Below, one piece after another: positions 24,165-36,820 of a stretch of 64,000 bases of DNA. This stretch comes from Prosopocoilus inquinatus (Eukaryota > Arthropoda > Insecta > Coleoptera > Lucanidae), in assembly GCA_036172665.1 (NCBI GenBank), contig CM069871.1, positions 3,782,001 to 3,846,000 of the forward strand. The letters are read 5' to 3'. Numbering within the stretch: the stretch's first letter is position 1; every line of letters starts with the position of its first letter. The position numbers were made by a program, and so were the translations under genes. The notes beneath the pieces were generated by a model. That model worked only from the letters and a program-made list of their open reading frames with translations, searched no databases and had not been told where the DNA came from.

Positions 24165-24390
24165 TTTAAATTTTCTATCAGTCAATATTACTGTTATTGT
24201 TTGTTCTTTTTTTTTTAATGTAAATTGAGTGTCGGAAAGGAATTTGAAAACCTGCGCCGTCCGACGAGTTAAATAAAAAATAAAACCGGCTTAGAAAATT
24301 AGAAGCTAACAAAGGTTTTGAAGTGTGCAGATTTCTTGGTCCCTTTTCTTTCTTTAGCGCAACCTGTTTGTGGATTGCATGCATTCTAAA
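24165..24390 (-). repeat. Dispersed repeat family A, copy 3
   Basis: The reverse complement matches 470-715, including ACAGGTTGCG, AAGAAATCTGCAC, TTCTAATTTTCTAAGC, a GCGCAGG block, CACTCAATTTA and GACTGATAGAAA. It lies in opposite orientation to the other two copies. The minus-strand frame at 24178-24384 covers it but is not a recognisable protein. Confidence 0.6.
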
Positions 24391-24910
24391 AATGTTTTGA
24401 ATGGTCTCGATTAAGTTTCGAATAGAACAATTAAAACAAAAAACTGCGGAAATAATTAGGAGGCAAGCACGCGTTGTTTATTCAACAGCTTTCCCGATGA
24501 TTCTAGCTCTGCGGGGAAGGGGTGGATCATTAAACGTTGTAAAACTAAGGACGCCAGGGAAATCGACCCAACTGAAGTACTCACTGTGGAACAGATCCCA
24601 AGGCCTCAACCGCATGCGAACCCCCCCGGGAGATTTTCACGCGGTCTTGCGTTCGGCGTAGGAATAGGCAATAATACAACACAATTGTCGCAGGAATATT
24701 TATTAACTGAAACGTTACAGCGTATGTGTGGCTCGGCCAGGGCCCCCGTAACCATGTGTGCAAAGCGTGCAGTGCACGCGGGCGCCATCTTCAAGGGGCG
24801 GCAATTAGCCTATTGGTCACTAGACAGGTTCTGTCATTCTTTTCGCAAAAAAAAAAACTATCTGGCAAAAATTTTTCGAAAAACTATCCACAAGTCTGAA
24901 CTGTTTTGAT
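24391..24910. other. GC-richer stretch, no gene recognised
   Basis: Overlapping frames of 86 and 107 codons on plus and 60-62 codons on minus occur near 24401-24909. None is recognisable and the strands compete, so no CDS is called. A GGGCGCCATCTTCAAGGGG block near 24780 resembles a YY1-type CGCCATNTT site. The composition would fit an eroded LTR or UTR, but I could not identify termini. Confidence 0.4.
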
Positions 24911-25740
24911 GAAGCCGTCGACCTCACGGCGGAACGTCGACTAAAACAGAACAGTTAAATGCAGCAAGGAAAAGTAGAAAAAGTTTATCATAAAAAGTTT
25001 GATGTACTTAGTAAAAAAAAAAATTATATGAGCTGTTACGATTTGGTTAAAAAAAAAACAAAAAACAAATTACATTTTACTTTTCTTAAGTTTTTAGAAA
25101 TTTAAATTCATTTTGCTTTTGTGATTTTGTTTCTCTTTTTCTAATATTATTAACAAGCGGCCTTCACCTACTTGCATTCTGGAGGGGTCTAAACAGAGGC
25201 CTCCTTAGTCAGATGAGAAGAAAGCGCTTCGTTTTTGAGTGCTCGCAGCAGTTAGGAACTTGAAAGAAGCGAAGGAAAATGTTTTCAAAATGAAAGAAAA
25301 TGTTTGAAAAATGAATGAAAATATTTAACGAATAATTCCCTAATGATTAATTTTTTCTAATTCTTCAGTTTTTTTTTTCAATTTTTTGTTTCTTTTAATT
25401 TTATTTTTAAATTAATGGTAGTTCTGGCGAAGCCGTCAACCTCACGGCAAAACAACGACTAAAATAGAACAGTTAACTGCGGCAATTGAAAGTGGAAAAG
25501 TTTTGTGTACCAAATTTTTTATAAAAAAAGTTAATAATTTTGTTAGGCAAAAAAATAAATTATATAGACTGTTACGGCTTCCTCCTTAGTCAGATGAGAA
25601 GATTGGGTTGCTCGTTTTTGGGGGCTCGCAGCAGCTAGGAACTTGAAAAAAGTGAAGGAAAGCATTTAAAAAAAATGAAGGAAAATGTTTGGAAAATGTT
25701 TAACAAAAATTCCCTAATGTTTAAAATTTTCTTAATTTTT
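24911..25740 (+). repeat. Imperfect tandem duplication, ~0.4-0.5 kb unit
   Basis: The block GAAGCCGTC-ACCTCACGGC...ACTAAAA-AGAACAGTTAA occurs near 24911 and 25432. The block CCTCCTTAGTCAGATGAGAAG...CTCGCAGCAG occurs near 25199 and 25582. Spacings of 521 and 383 bp show that the second copy lost about 140 bp between the blocks. Confidence 0.75.
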
Positions 25741-27892
25741 CTGTTTTTTCCATTTCTTTGTTTCTTTTAGTTTCTTTAAATAATTTTAATAATTGACCGT
25801 TTTTGTATGCCCCAACTCATCTGTCAGAGGGCGCCAAAATACGGAGTCGCACGCGATCGGATTTTGACCTCGCGGGGGGCCCTGGGCTCGGCAAAGGTCA
25901 AATAAAACGTCACAAATGTATAATGAATAACAAACGAAACTGTGGTCACAAAACAAATCTACGCGAGGGGATCAGATCCGATCGAACAGGTGGATTTTTG
26001 TCCGAAAAGACGATGCGGAGTTTAAGAACTAGAAAACGCAATCAACTTTTAATATTCTTCTTCATCGCGTCGCGTCGTACCGAAACTGTTCACAATGAAA
26101 TAGAAAAGTAAAGGAAAAGGTATACTGCACAGGTTAGGTTCTGTCATCGGGGTCAAGGTTTCGTCGTGCGCTGATCACTGAATTCGACGTGTTAATTACT
26201 CACAATTTCCTTTCTGCCCCGACAGCAAACAATTGGCCCCGCATGGATGATTCAGCCATAACGAGAGAGAGAGAGAGAGCGAAAAGGATAATTAAAGCGA
26301 GGCGCAAACCGACAGAATTTTTCTGTCCTCCTGTTAGTGGTTCCTTTCCTTTTTGAATTTATTTCGCCTAACAACATCCTTTCCCTTCATTTGTGAAGAG
26401 ACAGAGGTTTTGTATTTGTTACTGATGTGGATGGAAATATTTTGTTTCGTATGATCACGTGAAAATCATTTAAATTCCATCGATCGGTAATGTACTTGAG
26501 CTGCATGAAAAACGAGCTCGAATTCATTTTCCGTAACAGCAGCAAGAAGTTGAAATATTCATTAAATGCATTTTGGGTGACGGAATAATAGCTCGTAATT
26601 TCGCGTTTTTATTTAATTTTCGATGTAATTTAAACGTATGCGTGCCGTTAATGAGAGGTTAGCCCGCAGCGACCTCTTTATACGGACAGGATATGAAACA
26701 TGCATGTTCGTGGGTTCGTGCGATTGTCTCGTATTAATATTTGACGCTTTGGTGCAAGCGACGACGACGACGCCGACGGCGACGACGACCGACGTCTTCC
26801 ATTGTCATCCACATATCGATTTCTGAACGAAACATTTCAACTCAATCTTCCTCGATTGTAAACAATTATTTCTCCGAGCTCGTTTTGTTTTAATTAGGGA
26901 ATTAAAACAGAGATTGGCAATTAATTGCTCGCGTCTCATTATAAATCCGAACGGCATTAGCGATTCAACCGTCTTCCTACTTTTCGGTTAATCAAAGAAA
27001 TGCTAATGGGTACCGCAGCGGGACGTGTTTACAACGTTGTCGTTTCGTTTTATGTCAACTGCAATTGCACACGCCATCAATACAAGAACACGTCTTACTT
27101 AGGTTTCTTGCGATTCTATTAGTCGCGTCTAATATAAATTAACTGCAAGTCCATAACAGGACGAACAAATTTATGTACATATGGTTGAGTTCCTTTCAAG
27201 TCTTTTTGCATTGTGAGAATGAGAAATACGTGTGCGGATGAAGAATTAAAAGGACTTGCCTTACAATGTATTTCAAAAAGAGGAAAAAAACCAAACCAAC
27301 AACTTTACGTGACATTAATCTAACCCTTTATCTCTGTATCGTATTTTATATTCTCTGTGAATTACAGTCAATTATTGAGAGTGAAAATATAAGAAGACTA
27401 AAAAGTTAGAATTGAGAGTTCCATTTAAAACCGCCACACCAGTTTTCATAAACAACGTCTCACCAATAACACACTTACGTTTTTTTTTTAATCAGATGTC
27501 ACGTACTAAGTGAAATACGAGCTGAATTACATGTCACAATAATCAAATCTGCTTTGTAGGTACTTGAATTTTCATCTTGAAGCTAAAACAGCTGACCTAA
27601 GCGGTTCGAACTCAAAATTTCCATCAAGGTTATGTGTGTATAAGCTCGAAAAATAATACAAATCTGAGTTACAACTCCCTCTTGCGTTGTAAGTCATGTT
27701 GAATAGACAGTATTTTTTTTTGGTAAGTTCGATACACACGGAGGAAAACAATTGCTTCTCTACGTTGTACTGTGTTACTACCTAAAACGATAATCGAAAA
27801 ATAGTTTTGTCATTACTTTTATAAAATCGCTGTTTTCTCTCTCCTTCGCAGTTGATGAGAGAGTTTAAAAAAAATCTAAGATCGCGTTTTCG
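25741..27892. other. No gene seen; half of a foldback at 26309-26345
   Basis: 25803-26111 has a 102-codon frame with no recognisable domain. 26309-26345 matches the loop and right arm of the foldback at 9352-9460. A (GA)n run lies at 26263-26279 and a GACGAC-rich triplet run near 26760-26790, which creates a Thr-rich chance frame. The rest is AT-rich intergenic or intronic-looking DNA. Confidence 0.5.
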
Positions 27893-28155
27893 AGAAATTC
27901 CCGGAAAATCCTTTCCAGGACCGGACTCGAAGCAACCTTCCAAGTGACTATAGCCGCCCCCCTCGGCCCCCACTTACCTGCCGAATTTCGTTCCGATACC
28001 CTAACCACGTTTTCGAGAAATTCCCGTAACACCTCGAAAATCGCATATTTTAATTTTTTCGGATCCTTTCCAGGACCTGACTCGAAACGACCTTCCAAGG
28101 GACGATAGCCTCCCCGGCCCCCCGCTTATCCTTCGAATTTCGTTCCGATCGGTTA
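27893..28155 (+). repeat. Short GC-richer tandem pair
   Basis: Two diverged copies each run from CGTTTTCGAGAAATTCCCG through CCTTTCCAGGACC, CTCGAA-C-ACCTTCCAAG and a C-rich block to CGAATTTCGTTCCGAT. They start near 27885 and 28010. The second has an extra ~28 bp near its start. The minus-strand frames sharing a SGPGKD motif are shadows of this repeat. Confidence 0.7.
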
Positions 28156-28404
28156 ATAACGAAGGGCGCTGAAATTTTTTTTAGTCTTTTTAGTTCAGAA
28201 AATTGGCAATTTTTGGGAGTACGCGCCTGCGCTACCCTCCCTCCCTCCTCCCGGAGCACCGGATCGCGAAACTACCGACGTCAAGGCAAACTTCCTCATT
28301 TTTTAGGATAGGACAGTAGAAATTTTCAAGACGCTGAGACAACGCTTAAGGGTTGGAAGAAATTATATTCAAATTTTTTGCACCCCCCGACTTTTTCGCC
28401 CCTG

Positions 28405-30163
28405 GCAACGTCCGATCGCCTCAACCGTAGTGTCAAAAATCGTCCGAAGGATTAACCTAGAATAAATTTTTCCATCTTCGTCGCAATATAATAGAATTTT
28501 TATAAAACAGATTGTCCCACGCCTCGATTTAATTTTGCGGCGCAATTCGCAAACTGTTTTTTTTTTGTGCGTAAATCTGCATGTATATCCGTACACAAAA
28601 AAAAACATTCCGCGAATTGCACCCGGGAATAAATCACCGTTTCGGAGTTTTTGCGTTAAGTAAACTTTATCGGCCTGGCGTAGTTTCTATTATTAGCGCG
28701 ACGTCCGATCGCCTCAACCGTAGTGTCAAAAATCGTCCGAATGATTAGCCTAGAATAAATTTTTCCATCTTCGTCGCAATATAATAGAATTTTTATAGCA
28801 CAGATTGTCCCACGCCTCGATTTAATTTTGCGGTGCAATTCGCAAACGGTTTTTTTTTTGTGCGTAAATCTGCACGTAGATCCGCACACAAAAAAAAACA
28901 TTCCGCGAATTGCACCCGGGAATAAATCGCCGTTTCGGAGTTTTTACGTTAAGTAAACTTTATCGGCCTGGCGTAGTTTCTATTATTAGCGCGACGTCCG
29001 ATCGCCTCAACCGTAGTGTCAAAAATCGTCCGAAGGATTAACCTAGAATAAATGTTTCCATCTTCGTCGCAATATAATAGAATTTTTATAACACAGATTG
29101 TCCCAAGCCTCGATTTAATTTTGCGGTGCAATTCGCAAACTGTTTTTTTTGTGCGTAAATCTGCACGTAGATCCGTAAACAAAAAAACAAACATTCCGCG
29201 AATTGCACCCGGGAATAAATCGCCGTTTCGGAGTTTTTGCGTTAAGTAAACTTTATCGGCCTGGCGTAGTTTCTATTATTAACGCGACGTCCGATCGCCT
29301 CAACCGTAGTGTCAAAAATCGTCCGAAGGATTAACCTAGAATAAATTTTTCCATCTTCGTCGCAATATAACAGAATTTTTATAACACAGATTGTCCCACG
29401 CCTCGATTTAATTTTGCGGTGCAATTCGCAAACTCTTTTTTTTGTGCGTAAATCTGCACGTAGATCCGTACACAAAAAAAAACAAACATTCCGCGAATTT
29501 CACCCGGGAATAAATCGCCGTTTCGGAGTTTTTGCGTTAAGTAAACTTTATCGGCCTGGCGTAGTTTCTATTATTAGCGCGACGTCCGATCGCCTCAACC
29601 GTAGTGTCAAAAATCGTCCGAAGGATTAACCTAGAATAAATTTTTCTATCTTCGTCGCAATATAATAGAATTTTTATAACACAGATTGTCCCACGCCTCG
29701 ATTTAATTCTGCGGTGCAATTCGCAAACTGTTTTTTTTTGTGCGTAAATCTGGACGTAGATCCGCACACAAAAAAAAACATTCCGCGAATTGCACCCGGG
29801 AATAAATCGCCGTTTCGGAGTTTTTGCGTTAAGTAAACTTTATCGGCCTGGTGTAGTTTCAATTATTAGCGCGACGTCCGATCGCCTCAACCGTAGTGTC
29901 AAAAATCGTCCGAGGGATTAACCTAGAATAAATTTTTCATTCTTCGTCGCAATATAATAGAATTTTTATAGCACAGATTGTCCCACGCCTCGATTTAATT
30001 TTGCGGTGCAATTCGCAAACTGTTTATTTTTTTGCGTAAATCTGCACGTAGATCCGTACACAAAAAAACAAATATTCCGCGAATTGCAAACGGGAATAAG
30101 TCGCCGTTTCGGAGTTTTTGCCTTAAGTAAACTTTATCGGCCTGACGGAGTTTCTATTATTAA
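28405..30163 (+). repeat. 293-bp tandem repeat, six copies, each with a foldback
   Basis: The anchor ACGTCCGATCGCCTCAACCG begins at 28408, 28701, 28994, 29287, 29582 and 29874, giving spacings of 293, 293, 293, 295 and 292. Copies are highly similar, differing mainly in T and A run lengths. Each holds a foldback: in copy 2, GGTGCAATTCGC (28832-28843) pairs perfectly with GCGAATTGCACC (28905-28916), and inside it a T run plus GTGCG pairs with CGCAC plus an A run. The ~80-codon minus-strand frame repeated in each unit is disrupted by run-length changes in some copies and is not treated as a gene. Confidence 0.9.
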
Positions 30164-30280
30164 CATTGACTTCACAATTTTTTCAGGCGTCTGCAGCTGC
30201 GTTCCCGAGTTTTGCGTGAGAACCAGATTGAATGTTTATTCTAAGCGTCGAGATGAGCAGAAAATCCGTCTTAGTTTTTG

Positions 30281-30593
30281 TGTTATAAGTACAGGACGGA
30301 ATTATAAATTTTATTCGTTTTATTTCGAACGAGGCGGCAAGGAGCGCATGTGCGTTCACACGTCGCTACAGCATTGTACGTTCGCCGCCTAGTTATATAT
30401 ATATATTTAATCGAACAAAATACAGAATTCCGTTGCTTGGATTCTGTGGATTTACAATTTATTATCCACCTGTTATTCCGATGCGACGGAAAGATTAAAT
30501 TACGTTTCACATCTTGACATTTCCTCCTCTTTACGTCATCTTATACCCTGTTGGCTTTTGTTAATATCACAATGATTTCGATTCGGTCTAACA
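30281..30593 (-). mobile_element. Copia-like LTR (probable 3' LTR)
   Basis: Read on the minus strand, the segment starts TGTTAGACCG and ends CTTATAACA, so its ends form the 5-bp inverted repeat TGTTA/TAACA usual for LTRs. Immediately before the 5' end lies a purine run, AAAGGGAGGGAG (30594-30605), which fits a polypurine tract. That marks this as a 3' LTR with internal sequence expected above 30606. Flanking 5-mers do not match (TTTTG on one side, CTCCC on the other), consistent with it not being a solo LTR. I found no second LTR or reverse transcriptase, so the element is probably truncated. Confidence 0.6.
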
Positions 30594-32538
30594 CTCCCTC
30601 CCTTTCCACATTTGGCTTTATTAATTTGTTACGTGTCTGGAGCACGCGGTCGTCGTTGTGGTATCCCCAGGACCCGGTTGTTGGTGATGTTTAAATCGCG
30701 ATGCATCCACCTGGAAGACGGCACACATTCTGATATTGTCGAGGAACGTTAGGGGAGATTTCCTCAATCGTTCAACTCTAGTTGCTTATTAACGTGGAGG
30801 ACGGAAACTCAGTCAAATTGTCTCAGCCTCGTCGCTCATTGCTTTGGAGGATGGAAGCTCATTCTAATTGTCTCAGCCTCATCCCCGTTGTTAAGGACAA
30901 GTACGTTTGCTATTGATGTTCTCTTTTCCGCGTTTGTCTTCCAGGGGTGACTCGTTGGTAATCGATGGTTGCTCCATTTTCAATCAGAATAAAAATAAAG
31001 CCATAACCGCCCCATAACCAGCTAAATAAATAACCTGCGGTCGTTACAGTAGAGCAGAATGTTCTAAATGGCCTGAGTTTACTTTTTCTTTTCTTTTCTC
31101 TTGAAACCATCGTTTTGAATAATGATTTCGGTGTTGTACAAGAAACTGGTGTATCCGTCGTGATGGAACAGTGCAAGTGTTCGTGTTCACTGCATGTCCG
31201 CATGTTTGCGTAATTAATGTATGCATGTATATCATCTCATCGGTAATGTAGTATGTCGAATTGTACGGCTTATACATGCGAGCCGAGCCGAGGTGATACT
31301 TATTGAAACATAAATGCAGAAATAAGGCTGTGTAATGGTGCATTGAATGGGGGCCCGCTGACCAGTTCAGCGGGAATGCGTAGCCAGATCGATCAGCACA
31401 CGCAGCCCATAAATAACGCCATAAAGATAAGGCAACATTTCACTACAATACTTACCTACCTACAGTAACTCACACCTCTGACGTGTTGCTTTATTATAAA
31501 CCGTTTTATTGTATTATGTACGCCTGATAAACTTATTCATTGTTCAATGTAACGGGATTATAAATTGTTTTTGAAACTGCGCCAGGAGAGGAATGGTACT
31601 TATTGATTTCGAAATTGAATTTTATTACTTAAAGCAGTAAAATTATAAAAAAATCTATTTTTAAACAAATTATCGTCGAAGTACGACCCACCCTTATCTC
31701 CCCCATCTGAGCTAGGAAAATCTGGAGAATTATCATCCAAATACGACCCACCTCCCGCCTCCCCCATTCCCTCATATGATCTAGGGAATTCTACGCTACC
31801 AGTACTACTGCTAAGAGGGTGTAACGAGTATCGTAACTCATTGTAATGAGCTCGTGAACTGCTTTAATTTAATTAACAGTAATTATTTATGTGCTTACGT
31901 TTCTTATTTATTCTATAGATGTGGTCTCTTTTTGAGTTTATTACAGAGGGAAGCGTGTTACAAGCCCACCTAAAAAAAAAAAAAAGAAGACGAACAAAAA
32001 GAAAAACGTTCTGCCACGTAAATTAGAACAAAAGAATCTCTCTTGCACGCCAGTCCAAGCCGCACGCCGGCGGCTGAATGTATTAATAGAATGCGTCCAG
32101 CATAAAAAAAATTAGGTGTGTAAACTTAATGAGATGTATTGTAGGAGTGCATAATAATGATGCCTATTTTTCTTATTACAACGTGAAGTGATATCATCGC
32201 GTCCTCCACTTCACCTTAGCGCATGTTGATCGTTTGTTTGCGCGCCGTAGATAAATAAACATTTTTATTGTTCGTTCGTTCGACGTAGAGAAATTCAGTA
32301 ATTGATTCTGGAAGTTAACGCAAAGCAATAACTTACCTGTTTTAATCGCCCCGCTGATCTGATTGTGATGAGCTGGCCGATCGATTAAGAGAGAGAGCGA
32401 AAAAAAAGGATAGTCTCAAGACCAAAGCAGATGAGGTGAGGAAGAGAAATCCTCTTGGCCTTCATTTTTGTTTTTCTTTTACTTTTTAATTTCGATGATG
32501 CAAGTTCTGGAACTTCCAGCAAAGTTTTTTTTTTAATA
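30594..32538. other. No gene seen; small tandem duplications
   Basis: A ~53-bp duplication with GGAGGA-GGAA-CTCA...AATTGTCTCAGCCTC lies near 30790-30890. A ~61-bp duplication with ATTATC-TC-AA-TACGACCCACC lies near 31668-31790. Some of 30606-31200 may be eroded internal sequence of the LTR element, but no protein motif is readable. Confidence 0.45.
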
Positions 32539-32540
32539 AT

Positions 32541-35500
32541 ATTCAAAATTCACGTGCTTACCTATTGTTTCACTAAAACTTAAAAGCTTGTATTGGAAGA
32601 GGAGAAAAGAAAAGTAAGCTACAAGAATCTGCACTTTCAAAATTATCAATTTTACAAGAACTCGTCAGGGTACACTTTTTCCTCTGGATGTCGTGTCGAG
32701 AGCGAGAAATCTCTGACTTTAATTGCGAAATTTTACACACAACTCTTTTCTTCCCGTCTTTTCAAATTCAAAATCCACATGCTTACCTATTGTTTCATTA
32801 AAACCTGAAAACTTGTATTGAAAGATGAAAAAAGAAAAGTAAGGTACAAGAATCTGCACTTTCAAAATTATCAATTTCACAAGAACTCGTCAGGGTACAC
32901 TTTTTTCTCTGGATGTCGTGTCGAGAGCGAGAAATCTCTGACTTTAATTGCGAAATTTTACACACAACTCCATTTTTCCCGTCTTTTCAAACTCAAAATC
33001 CACATGCTTACCTATTGTTTCATTAAAACCTGAAAACTTGTATTGAAAGATGACAAAAGAAAAGTAAGTTACAGAAATCCACACTTTCAAAATTATCAAT
33101 TTTACAAGAACTTGCCAGGGTACACTTTTTCCTCTGGATGTCGTGTCGAGAGCGAGAAATCTCTGACTTTAATTGCGAAACTTTACACACAACTCTTTTC
33201 TTCCCGTCTTTTCAAACTCAAAATCCACATGCTTACCTATTGTTTCATTAAAACCTGAAAACTTGTACTGAAAGATGACAAAAGAAAAGTAAGTTACAGA
33301 AATCCACACTTTCAAAATTATCAATTTTACAAGAACTTGCCAGGGTACACTTTTTCCTCTAGATGTCGTGTCGAGAGCGAGAAATATCTGACTTTAATGA
33401 CGAAATTTTACACACAACTCCTTTCTTCCCGTCTTTTGAAACTCAAAATCCACATGCTTACCTATTGTTTCATTAAAACCTGAAAACTTGTATTGAAAGA
33501 TGAGAAAAGAAAAGTAAGGTACAAGAATCTGCACTTTCAAAATTATCAATTTTACAAGAACTCGCCAGGGTACACTTTTTCCTCTGGATGTCGTGTCGAG
33601 AGCGAGAAATCTCTGACTTTAATTGCGAAATTTTACACACAACTCTTTTCTTCCCAACTTTTCAAATTCAAAATCCACATGCTTACCTATTGTTTCATTA
33701 AAACCTGAAAACTTGTATTGAAAGATGACAAAAGAAAAGTAAGTTACAGAAATCCACACTTTCAAAATTATCAATTTTACAAGAACTCGCCAGGGTACAC
33801 TTTTTCCTCTGGATGTCGTGTCGAGAGCGAGAAATCTCTGACTTTAATTGCGAAATTTTACACACAACTCTTTTCTTCCCAACTTTTCAAATTCAAAATC
33901 CACATGCTTACCTATTGTTTCATTAAAACCTGAAAACTTGTATTGAAAGATGACAAAAGAAAAGTAAGTTACAGAAATCCACACTTTCAAAATTATCAAT
34001 TTTACAAGAACTCGTCAGGGTACACTTTTTCCTCTGGATGTCGTGTCGAGAGCTAGAAATCTCTGACTTTAATTGCGAAATTTTACACACAACCCTTTCC
34101 TTCCCGTCTTTTCAAATTCAAAATCCACATGCTTACCTATTGTTTCATTAAAACCTGAAAACTTGTATTGAAAGATGACAAAAGAAAAGTAAGTTACAGA
34201 AATCCACACTTTCAAAATTATCAATTTTACAAGAACTCGCCAGGGTGCACTTTTTCCTCTGGATGTCGTGTCGAGAGCGAGAAATCTCTGACTTTAATTG
34301 CGAAATTTTACACACAACCCTTTCCTTCCCGTCTTTTCAAATTCAAAATCCACATGCTTACCTATTGTTTCATTAAAACCTGAAAACTTGTATTGAAAGA
34401 TGACAAAAGAAAAGTAAGTTACAGAAATCCACACTTTCAAAATTATCAATTTTACAAGAACTCGTCAGGGTACACTTTTTCCTCTGGATGTCGTGTCGAG
34501 AGCTAGAAATCTCTGACTTTAATTGCGAAATTTTACACACAACCCTTTCCTTCCCGTCTTTTCAAATTCAAAATCCACATGCTTACCTATTGTTTCATTA
34601 AAACCTGAAAACTTGTATTGAAAGATAACAAAAGAAAAGTAAGTTACAGAAATCCACACTTTCAAAATTATCAATTTTACAAGAACTCGCCAGGGTGCAC
34701 TTTTTCCTCTGGATGTCGTGTCGAGAGCGAGAAATCTCTGACTTTAATTGCGAAATTTTACACACAACCCTTTCCTTCCCGTCTTTTCAAATTCAAAATC
34801 CACATGCTTACCTATTGTTTCATTAAAACCTGAAAACTTGTATTGAAAGATGACAAAAGAAAAGTAAGTTACAGAAATCCACACTTTCAAAATTATCAAT
34901 TTTACAAGAACTCGTCAGGGTACACTTTTTCCTCTGGATGTCGTGTCGAGAGCTAGAAATCTCTGACTTTAATTGCGAAATTTTACACACAACCCTTTCC
35001 TTCCCGTCTTTTCAAATTCAAAATCCACATGCTTACCTATTGTTTCATTAAAACCTGAAAACTTGTATTGAAAGATAACAAAAGAAAAGTAAGTTACAGA
35101 AATCCACACTTTCAAAATTATCAATTTTACAAGAACTCGCCAGGGTGCACTTTTTCCTCTGGATGTCGTGTCGAGAGCGAGAAATCTCTGACTTTAATTG
35201 CGAAATTTTACACACAACCCTTTCCTTCCCGTCTTTTCAAATTCAAAATCCACATGCTTACCTATTGTTTCATTAAAACCTGAAAACTTGTATTGAAAGA
35301 TGACAAAAGAAAAGTAAGTTACAGAAATCCACACTTTCAAAATTATCAATTTTACAAGAACTCGCCAGGGTACACTTTTTCCTCTGGATGTCGTGTCGAG
35401 AGCGAGAAATCTCTGACTTTAATTGCGAAATTTTACACACAACTCTTTTCTTCCCAACTTTTCAAATTCAAAATCCACATGCTTACCTATTGTTTCATTA

Positions 35501-36820
35501 AAACCTGAAAACTTGTATTGAAAGATGACAAAAGAAAAGTAAGTTACAGAAATCCACACTTTCAAAATTATCAATTTTACAAGAACTCGCCAGGGTACAC
35601 TTTTTCCTCTGGATGTCGTGTCGAGAGCGAGAAATCTCTGACTTTAATTGCGAAATTTTACACACAACTCTTTTCTTCCCAACTTTTCAAATTCAAAATC
35701 CACATGCTTACCTATTGTTTCATTAAAACCTGAAAACTTGTATTGAAAGATGACAAAAGAAAAGTAAGTTACAGAAATCCACACTTTCAAAATTATCAAT
35801 TTTACAAGAACTCGCCAGGGTGCACTTTTTCCTCTGGATGTCGTGTCGAGAGCGAGAAATCTCTGACTTTAATTGCGAAATTTTACACACAACTCTTTTC
35901 TTCCCAACTTTTCAAATTCAAAATCCACATGCTTACCTATTGTTTCATTAAAACCTGAAAACTTGTATTGAAAGATGACAAAAGAAAAGTAAGTTACAGA
36001 AATCCACACTTTCAAAATTATCAATTTTACAAGAACTCGTCAGGGTACACTTTTTCCTCTGGATGTCGTGTCGAGAGCTAGAAATCTCTGACTTTAATTG
36101 CGAAATTTTACACACAACCCTTTCCTTCCCGTCTTTTCAAATTCAAAATCCACATGCTTACCTATTGTTTCATTAAAACCTGAAAACTTGTATTGAAAGA
36201 TGACAAAAGAAAAGTAAGTTACAGAAATCCACACTTTCAAAATTATCAATTTTACAAGAACTTGCCAGGGTACACTTTTTCCTCTGGATGTCGTGTCGAG
36301 AGCGAGAAACCTCTGACTTTAATTACGAAATTTTACACACAACTCCTTTCTTCCCGTCTTTTGAAACTCAAAATCCACATGCTTACCTATTGTTTCATTA
36401 AAACCTGAAAACTTGTACTGAAAGATGACAAAAGAAAAGTAAGTTACAGAAATCCACACTTTCAAAATTATCAATTTTACAAGAACTTGCCACTTACACT
36501 TTTTCCTCTGGATGTCGTGTCGAGAGCGAGAAACCTCTGACTTTAATTACGAAATTTTACACACAACTCCTTTCTTCCCGTCTTTTGAAACTCAAAATCC
36601 ACATGCTTACCTATTGTTTCATTAAAACTTGAAAACTTGTATTGTATTGAAAGATGACAAAGGAAAAGTAAGTTACAGAAATCCACACTTTCAAAATTAT
36701 CAATTTTACAAGAACTTGCCAGGGCAAACTTTTTCCTCTGGATGTCGTGTCGAGAGCGAGAAATCTCTGACTTTAATTACGAAATTTTACACACAACTCT
36801 TTTCTTCCCATCTTTCCTCG
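32541..36820 (+). repeat. 225-bp satellite, 19 copies, with local 450-bp higher order
   Basis: The TTGAAAGATGA anchor recurs exactly every 225 bp from 32593 to 36418; a 1-bp loss and a 5-bp gain shift the last copy to 36647. Copies are nearly identical in the middle and more diverged at both ends. Two variants alternate: type B carries GAGCTAGAAAT (copies at 33943, 34393, 34843 and 35968) and type A carries GAGCGAGAAAT, giving three consecutive 450-bp B-A dimers at 33943-35292. Each copy holds a 71-codon frame that begins at TTG, has no ATG until near its end, and stops once per unit, so I do not call it a gene. Confidence 0.95.

Noticed and set aside
24401..24909. 107-codon plus-strand frame with mixed composition
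   Set aside because: Competing frames on the other strand, no recognisable domain and possible LTR/UTR-like character; not enough to call a gene.
27595..27615. GGTTCGAACTC resembling a tRNA T-arm (also GGGTTCGAGG near 46041)
   Set aside because: No matching acceptor stem, D-arm or anticodon arm could be arranged around either site.
28369..29862. Repeated ~80-codon minus-strand frames in the 293-bp array
   Set aside because: They cross variable T/A runs, which change their N-termini and frame from copy to copy; no motif is recognisable and they are explained by the repeat.
2698..36820. Possible CRISPR arrays (several regularly spaced repeats)
   Set aside because: Whole units are repeated at 183, 293 and 225 bp without unique spacers, and the window is eukaryotic.
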